NCBI GenBank assembly: GCA_019233755.1
Contig: JAFAMD010000015.1
Span: forward strand, 45,158 to 109,157
Direction of reading: 5' to 3'
Origin: Acidobacteriaceae bacterium
GTDB lineage: Bacteria > Acidobacteriota > Terriglobia > Bryobacterales > Bryobacteraceae
DNA length: 64,000 nucleotides
Shown here: in pieces, positions 59,123 through 64,000 of the stretch
Numbering within the stretch: position 1 is the stretch's first letter
How the letters are laid out: each line of letters opens with the position of its first letter
Translations under genes and position numbers: made by a program
Notes under the pieces: model-generated
Seen by the model: only the letters and a program-made list of their open reading frames with translations
Databases searched by the model: none
What the model was told of the DNA's origin: nothing

Positions 59123-59145
59123 CACATTAAACTTGTCTTAATGTG
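59123..59145. promoter_or_regulatory. Perfect inverted repeat upstream of small secreted gene
   Basis: CACATTAA-N7-TTAATGTG, 8 + 8 bp perfect. It lies about 90 bases upstream of the start at 59031 and 44 bases after the pckG stop. No T-run on either strand, so an operator is more likely than a terminator. Confidence 0.45.
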
Positions 59146-59188
59146 CAGGAGCAGAAAACCCGAAGATTTTCTGGGGAGCCGGCCTTTG

Positions 59189-61018
59189 CTACAGCCGACA
59201 GATTAGAAGCTCGCGCTCGTAAATCATCTCCGGCGGAAGATGATCGTGCAGATCGATGAAAAGTTCCTCGTGCCCGATGACTTCAGAGCGCCACGACGCC
59301 CGGTCGAAAGCCTGTAATTCATCGAATTTCTCGACCGGGAAATCCAGCCCGCGCCACTCGACGTCCTGATGACGCGGCATCCAGCCGATGGGCGTTTCCT
59401 TCGCAACAGCCCGGCTGCGAGCCCGGTCTACGATCCATTTCAGGATTCTCATGTTCTGGCTGAAGCCGGGCCAGAGGAAACGGCCCTCCTCATCCTTGCG
59501 AAACCAGTTCACACTGAAGATTTTCGGTGTCACGCTGAGTGACTTCTGCATCTTCAGCCAGTGCCGGAAGTAATCGCCCATGTGATAGCCGCAGAACGGC
59601 AGCATTGCCATCGGATCGCGCCGTACTTTGCCGACCGCTCCCGCCGCCGCGGCCGTTGTTTCCGATCCCATCGTGGCTCCCACGTAAACGCCGGCGCTCC
59701 AATTGAACGCCTGGTAGACGAGAGGAATTGTTTTTGCCCGCCTGCCGCCGAAGATGATGGCACTGATGGGAACGCCGTTGGGGTCCTCCCAGCGAGGATC
59801 GATAGACGGGCACTGCGAGGCGGGGGCGGTGAACCGCGCGTTTGGATGTGCAGCCTTTGCGCCTGTCTGCCTGCCAGTCTCCGGGGTCCAGCGGTTTCCT
59901 TGCCAATCGACGCATTCCTCCGGGGGTTCGTCCGTCAAGCCTTCCCACCAAACGCCGCCGTCCGGTGTCAGCGCCACGTTCGTGAAGATCGTGTTTTTCG
60001 AAAGCATCGCGATCGCGTTCGGGTTCGTCTTCGGCGAGGTTCCGGGGGCAACGCCGAAGAAGCCGGCTTCGGGATTGATCGCGTAAAGCTGGCCGTTGGC
60101 ATCCGGCTTGATCCAGGCGATGTCGTCGCCTACGGTCCAGATTTTCCAGCCCTCGAATCCTTCGGGCGGAATCAGCATGGCGAAATTCGTTTTCCCGCAT
60201 GCGCTTGGAAACGCGGCCGCCACATACGTCTTCTCGCCCTGCGGATCCTCAACGCCCAGAATGAGCATGTGCTCTGCCATCCAGCCTTCATCGCGGGCGA
60301 TATTGGATGCGATCCGCAGCGCGAAACACTTTTTGCCGAGCAGGGCATTCCCGCCATATCCGGAACCGTACGACCAGATTTCGCGCGTCTCGGGAAAATG
60401 CACGATATATTTCGTCCGGTTGCAGGGCCAGGGCACGTCTTCCTGCCCGGCCACCAGCGGGGCGCCCACGCTGTGCATACAGGGCACCACGCGCTTGGTG
60501 TCTTTGTCGATCTCCTTGAATACCGGCAGGCCGATGCGCGCCATGATCCGCATGTTCACGACGACGTATGGCGAATCGGTGAGTTCCACGCCGATCTGCG
60601 ACATGGGTGAATCGATCGGGCCCATGCTGAACGGCAGCACGTACATCGTGCGCCCGCGCATGCACCCGCGGAACAGGTCCTTGAGGGTGCGGCGCATTTC
60701 GTATGGATTCACCCAATTATTGGTAGGACCGGCGCTGTCCTTGGAGAGCGAGCAGATAAACGTGCGGTCTTCCACGCGCGCCACATCGCTCGCGTCAGAA
60801 CGCGCCAGGTAGCAACCGGGCCACCGCTCTTCGTTGAGCTGGATGAACGTGCCGCTCGCCACCATCTCGGCACAAAGCGCATCGTACTCCTCTTCGGAAC
60901 CGTCCACCCAGTGAATCGAGGCGGGCCTGGTCAGTTCCGCCATCTTTTCTACCCATCGCAGTAAGTGCTTGTTGGTGCTGAGCGGCACCGATGAAACCGG
61001 CAACGTGGGGGATCTCAT
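59189..61018 (-). CDS. pckG: Phosphoenolpyruvate carboxykinase (GTP)
   Basis: 609 residues, full length. Substrate region ([11 protein letters not shown]), the kinase P-loop [39 protein letters not shown] with metal ligands, and the GTP-specific active-site stretch. Converts oxaloacetate to PEP, first step of gluconeogenesis. Divergent from glpX, the other gluconeogenic enzyme, with 66 bp between the start codons. Confidence 0.97.
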   Translation of the reverse strand: MRSPTLPVSSVPLSTNKHLLRWVEKMAELTRPASIHWVDGSEEEYDALCAEMVASGTFIQLNEERWPGCYLARSDASDVARVEDRTFICSLSKDSAGPTNNWVNPYEMRRTLKDLFRGCMRGRTMYVLPFSMGPIDSPMSQIGVELTDSPYVVVNMRIMARIGLPVFKEIDKDTKRVVPCMHSVGAPLVAGQEDVPWPCNRTKYIVHFPETREIWSYGSGYGGNALLGKKCFALRIASNIARDEGWMAEHMLILGVEDPQGEKTYVAAAFPSACGKTNFAMLIPPEGFEGWKIWTVGDDIAWIKPDANGQLYAINPEAGFFGVAPGTSPKTNPNAIAMLSKNTIFTNVALTPDGGVWWEGLTDEPPEECVDWQGNRWTPETGRQTGAKAAHPNARFTAPASQCPSIDPRWEDPNGVPISAIIFGGRRAKTIPLVYQAFNWSAGVYVGATMGSETTAAAAGAVGKVRRDPMAMLPFCGYHMGDYFRHWLKMQKSLSVTPKIFSVNWFRKDEEGRFLWPGFSQNMRILKWIVDRARSRAVAKETPIGWMPRHQDVEWRGLDFPVEKFDELQAFDRASWRSEVIGHEELFIDLHDHLPPEMIYERELLICRL

Positions 61019-61084
61019 AGCCTAAACGACGTTCTGAGACTATCATGGACTACGGCACCTCGGCCCGCCCGAGGCCCCTTAAAT

Positions 61085-62101
61085 ATGCCTTGTCCATCGA
61101 ACGAGACCAATATCGAGAGGGATCTCACGTTTCATCTGGCGCGTGTGGCGGAGGAGGCCGCGGTTGCGAGCGCCCGCACGATGGGGCAGGGCGATCGCAA
61201 GCAGTCGGATCACGCGGCTGTACAAGCCATGCGCCAGGCATTCGAGACGGTTCCCATCGCCGGCAACATCGTTATCGGAGAAGGCGAACGCGACGAAGCG
61301 CCGATGCTATATATCGGGGAGCGGGTTGGTGCTCCGCCGCCGGAGGACGGTGCGGACTTCCCACGTGTCGATATTGCTGTCGACCCGCTCGAAGGAACGA
61401 ATCTCTGCGCCACCGGTACCGCGAATGCCATTGCGGTGCTCGCCGCCTCTGAGCCGGGCGGCCTGCTGCACGCGCCGGATTGTTATATGGAGAAGATCAT
61501 CGCCGGACCGGCGTGCCGCGGCGCGCTGGATCTCGATGTTCCGGTCAGCCAGAATTTGAAGTCAATCGCGCGGCGCCTCGACCGCGATGTAACGGATCTG
61601 ACCGTCATCGTGCTCGATCGTCCGCGCCATCATCAGCTCATCGAGGACATACGCCGCGAAGGCGCTCGCATCCGTCTGATTGGCGATGGCGACCTCTCAG
61701 CCGCGATTGCGGTTGCCGTGCGCGGCAACGGTGTGCACGCCGTGATGGGGATTGGCGGTGCTCCTGAAGGTGTTCTTGCCGCTGCCGCCATGCGATGCCT
61801 GCATGGCGAGATGCTGGGCCGGCTGGTGCTCGACACGCCGGAGCTAGAGGAGCGTGCTGCGCGCATGGGCATCAAGAATCCGCAGCGCATCTATACTGCC
61901 GGCGATCTGGCGCCCGGCAGCCATATTGCCTTCGTAGCTACGGGCGTGACCGATGGCGCTTTGCTCCGCGGCGTACGTTTTTTCGGAGAAGGCCACCGCA
62001 CGCATACGTTGCTGATGACATCAGGCAACAACAGCGTGCGATTTATCGACACAGTTCACATGAACCGCAAGCCCGGCCCGCGCGGCGTGCGCCTCTACTG
62101 A
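61085..62101 (+). CDS. glpX: Fructose-1,6-bisphosphatase class II
   Basis: 338 residues: GQGDRKQSDHAAVQAMR, GNIVIGEGERDEAPMLYIGE with metal-binding Glu/Asp, VDPLEGTNLCATG, and the late SGNNSVRFIDTVH. Removes the 1-phosphate from fructose 1,6-bisphosphate; with PckG it supports gluconeogenic growth. Confidence 0.95.
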   Translation: MPCPSNETNIERDLTFHLARVAEEAAVASARTMGQGDRKQSDHAAVQAMRQAFETVPIAGNIVIGEGERDEAPMLYIGERVGAPPPEDGADFPRVDIAVDPLEGTNLCATGTANAIAVLAASEPGGLLHAPDCYMEKIIAGPACRGALDLDVPVSQNLKSIARRLDRDVTDLTVIVLDRPRHHQLIEDIRREGARIRLIGDGDLSAAIAVAVRGNGVHAVMGIGGAPEGVLAAAAMRCLHGEMLGRLVLDTPELEERAARMGIKNPQRIYTAGDLAPGSHIAFVATGVTDGALLRGVRFFGEGHRTHTLLMTSGNNSVRFIDTVHMNRKPGPRGVRLY

Positions 62102-62110
62102 GCGCCTTTT

Positions 62111-62506
62111 TCACTGTTCTTTGTGAAGATTTTCGAATCGACAATACAGCCAAATCAGTGCGCCGATAGCGGCGGCGACGTCGGCGAGCACAAACCATTG
62201 AAAGCCGTTTACCAAATGTGCCTGGAGGGGCGTAAGCGAATGGGAAAGCTTCGCCAGTTGCGGAGGAAAGTCAGACATAGGCAACTGGCCCAGCGAGAAC
62301 ATCAACCGGTTTCCGCCAGCGTCAAGAGTTGAAGCGGAAAGGTGGTATGCCCCCAATAGGCTGCCGTTGCGACGATCAGCGAGGCTGCAAGGGAGACTCC
62401 AATCGTGGTAATCAAAAACAGAATGAGCGGCAGATTGAAAACGCGGTAACAGCTCGAAAGTGAAGTGGGGAACGCCAAAGAAAATCTGCGACAGCGCCTT
62501 GCGCAT
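62111..62506 (-). pseudogene. Probable frameshifted two-helix membrane protein
   Basis: The 131-codon frame ends in a good transmembrane helix (FVLADVAAAIGALIWLYC). Its middle is unconvincing. The neighbouring frame on the same strand encodes a second helix (LPLILFLITTIGVSLAAS, about 62350-62433) and ends at 62302-62304. A single shift near 62310-62335 would join both into one protein with helix, soluble stretch and helix. No start or family recognised. 62507-62587 holds nothing I can name. Confidence 0.4.
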
Positions 62507-62587
62507 AAATTCCCACTTTATGAGGACGCACGATCTATCCCCGGAGAAACGTGAGCTGGGAATTCTGCTCCCTGAGATTCGCGAGGG

Positions 62588-63448
62588 TCAGGCGCTTTTG
62601 CCGCGCAGGTCGCGATAGGCGACCAGGCAACGATCGACCGTTTCCATTTCGGGGAAACGGCTGCCTTCCTGCTCAATCAAGTAGTACTCGACTCCGCCCT
62701 TCTTTTCGGCGGCGGCGAAGATCTGCTTCCAGGGAGCGACGCCCTCTCCAAAGAGCACCTTGTACCCTTGTTGCGGCGACCACTCCTTGAGATGCAGCGA
62801 CTTGATGCGACCGGGGTGCGCGTTGATCCATGCAACGGGATCGTTGCCGGTTGCAACGCAGGTGCCTACGTCGAGCTGGAGCATGATGCTCTTGTCCGTG
62901 TTGTCGGCGATAACGGCCAGCGGCTTCGTGCCGTTGATGGGAATCCACTCGGCGTCGTGATTGTGATAGCCAGCGTGGAGACCTTGGGACGACATGGTTT
63001 TATTCCCCTGGTTGAGGGTGTCGGCGAGCTGCTTGTACTCGTCAATGGTAGTTAGTTTGTGGCCGGGGCTGGCCAGGACGATGAAACGGGTGCCGAGGAT
63101 CTGGTTGAGCTCGATGGCGTGTCCGATGCCTTCGGGCGTGAAGGATTTCGGGCCATTGTGAGTGGAGTAGCACTTGAGCTTGAGGTCGTCGAGCTGCTTG
63201 CGGATTTCTTTGGCCTGATCGGGGGTCCAGTCGTAGTAGGGCGCGAAGAACTCGACGCACTCGTAACCCATTTTGGCGACGCCCTGGAGGGTGCCGGTGG
63301 GGTCCTTGGCGAGCTCCTCGCGGACGGAGTAGAGTTCCAGGCCTATGGGAATGTTCTTGTTGCGGCCGAATGCGGATTGGGCCAGCGGCGCAGAGGCGGC
63401 AAGGGCGCCGAGAAAAGTGCGGCGCGTGGAATTCTGGCTGGATGGCAT
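62588..63448 (-). CDS. Exported sugar phosphate isomerase/epimerase (TIM barrel)
   Basis: 286 residues. A twin-arginine signal (STRRTFLGALAASAPLAQ) sends the folded protein across the membrane. AP-endonuclease-2-like TIM barrel: IGLELYSVREEL, YECVEFFAPYY, GLHAGYHNHDAEW and LQLDVGTCVATG with metal-binding His, Glu and Asp. The family covers xylose isomerase-like proteins, inosose dehydratases and sugar epimerases. The upstream region begins with a tandem repeat array 25 bases before the start; a -10-like GATATT stands in the gap. Confidence 0.85.
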   Translation of the reverse strand: MPSSQNSTRRTFLGALAASAPLAQSAFGRNKNIPIGLELYSVREELAKDPTGTLQGVAKMGYECVEFFAPYYDWTPDQAKEIRKQLDDLKLKCYSTHNGPKSFTPEGIGHAIELNQILGTRFIVLASPGHKLTTIDEYKQLADTLNQGNKTMSSQGLHAGYHNHDAEWIPINGTKPLAVIADNTDKSIMLQLDVGTCVATGNDPVAWINAHPGRIKSLHLKEWSPQQGYKVLFGEGVAPWKQIFAAAEKKGGVEYYLIEQEGSRFPEMETVDRCLVAYRDLRGKSA

Positions 63449-63473
63449 GGCAACCGCACAATATCACACTTAC

Positions 63474-64000
63474 CCTCTTCGGCACGCTGAGAAGCGCGGC
63501 CTCATCCAAATCGACGTTTTCGGCTCGCTGAGAAGCGCGGCCTCATCCGAATCGACGTCTTCGGCTCGTTGAGAAACGCGGCTTCATCCAAATCGATGTC
63601 TTCGGCTCGCTGAAAAACGCGGCCTCATCCAAATCGACGTCTTCGGCACGCTGAGAAGCGCGGCCTCATCGCAATCGACCTCTTCGGCTCGCTGAGAAGC
63701 GCGGCCTCATCGCAATCGACCTCTTCGGCTCGCTGAGAAGCGCGGCCTCATCCAAATCGACCTCTTCGGCTCGCTGAGAAGCGCGGCCTCATCCAAATCG
63801 ACCTCTTCGGTGCGCTGAGAAACGCGGCCTCATCCAAATCGACCTCTTCGGCTCGCTGAGAAACGCGGCCTCATCGCAATCACGTGTTCGGCACGCTGAG
63901 AAGCGCGGCCTCATCCAAATCGACCTCTTCGGTGCGCTGAGAAACGCGGCCTCATCCAAATCGACCTCTTCGGCTCGCTGAGAAACGCGGCCTCATCGCA
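63474..64000. repeat. 41-bp tandem repeat array, 13 copies, cut by window end
   Basis: The block GGCCTCAT recurs at 63498, 63539, 63580, 63621, 63662, 63703, 63744, 63785, 63826, 63867, 63907, 63948 and 63989: period 41, with one 40-bp unit. Variants alternate at a few sites (CCAA/GCAA, AGCG/AACG, GCTC/GCAC/GTGC). Inside each unit is a dyad (CTC-GCT-GAG, flanked by CTT and AAG). 41 is not a multiple of three, so the array is not coding. There are no unique spacers. Confidence 0.9.

Noticed and set aside
63474..64000. CRISPR array
   Set aside because: Units are contiguous 41-bp repeats with no unique spacers, and no cas gene is present.

Overview
The window looks like chromosomal DNA of a Gram-negative Acidobacteriota bacterium. 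The evidence is a PadR regulator paired with an ADOP-type duplicated permease (4451-7546), a VWFA-related protein of the acidobacterial type (51761-52939), a sortilin/BNR-repeat exoprotein (1-3243), high GC, and lipopolysaccharide genes (Kdo hydroxylase, MsbA-like exporter, family 9 glycosyltransferase). No rRNA, tRNA, transposase, phage gene or CRISPR array was found. The only RNA gene recognised with confidence is RNase P RNA, on the minus strand at 46291-46680.

Left part (1-11.1 kb): exoproteins and transport. It holds the BNR-repeat protein, a small secreted protein flanked by near-identical 31-bp repeats, the PadR/ADOP pair with two palindromic operator candidates, PrmA, a DinB-like protein and a secreted GH9 glycosidase.

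Middle left (11.1-18.0 kb): the most striking region. An OxyR with both redox cysteines (C199, C208) diverges from a clade-3 catalase gene across an intergenic region that contains an OxyR-type site. The catalase is split: codons 1-48 lie at 12117-12260 and the rest at 16643-17988. Between them sit 4,382 bp carrying an SDR, an acyl-adenylate ligase, a 40-residue membrane ORF, a receiver-domain fragment and a second SDR. The distal catalase part also carries a one-base frameshift. If real, hydrogen peroxide defence by this gene is lost and an OxyR promoter may now read into a lipid-like metabolic cassette.

18-31 kb: M61 peptidase, Kdo hydroxylase, SecA, a membrane-anchored unknown, an ABC exporter preceded by a structured leader with its own promoter and terminator, GH20 hexosaminidase and an amidohydrolase. 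30.4-35.2 kb is a minus-strand run (creatininase-like, ABM monooxygenase, Fe-alcohol dehydrogenase, methylmalonyl-CoA mutase large subunit, small proteins). 37.2-46.2 kb is a long minus-strand housekeeping run (Trm112-like, glycosyltransferase, MsbA-like, YicC, Gmk, RpoZ, CoaBC, UDG, Tmk, HolB, Hfq-like), followed by rnpB and mtaB.

Right part (48-64 kb): RNase R with a probable leaderless promoter, an S24 peptidase without an HTH, the VWA protein, a KDG-kinase-like PfkB protein, and a secreted protein made of three RidA-like units in one chain. Next come pdxR-pdxS-pdxT (vitamin B6 synthesis with its MocR regulator), PckG and GlpX (gluconeogenesis), and a Tat-exported sugar isomerase. The window ends inside a 41-bp tandem-repeat array that starts 25 bp upstream of that isomerase gene.
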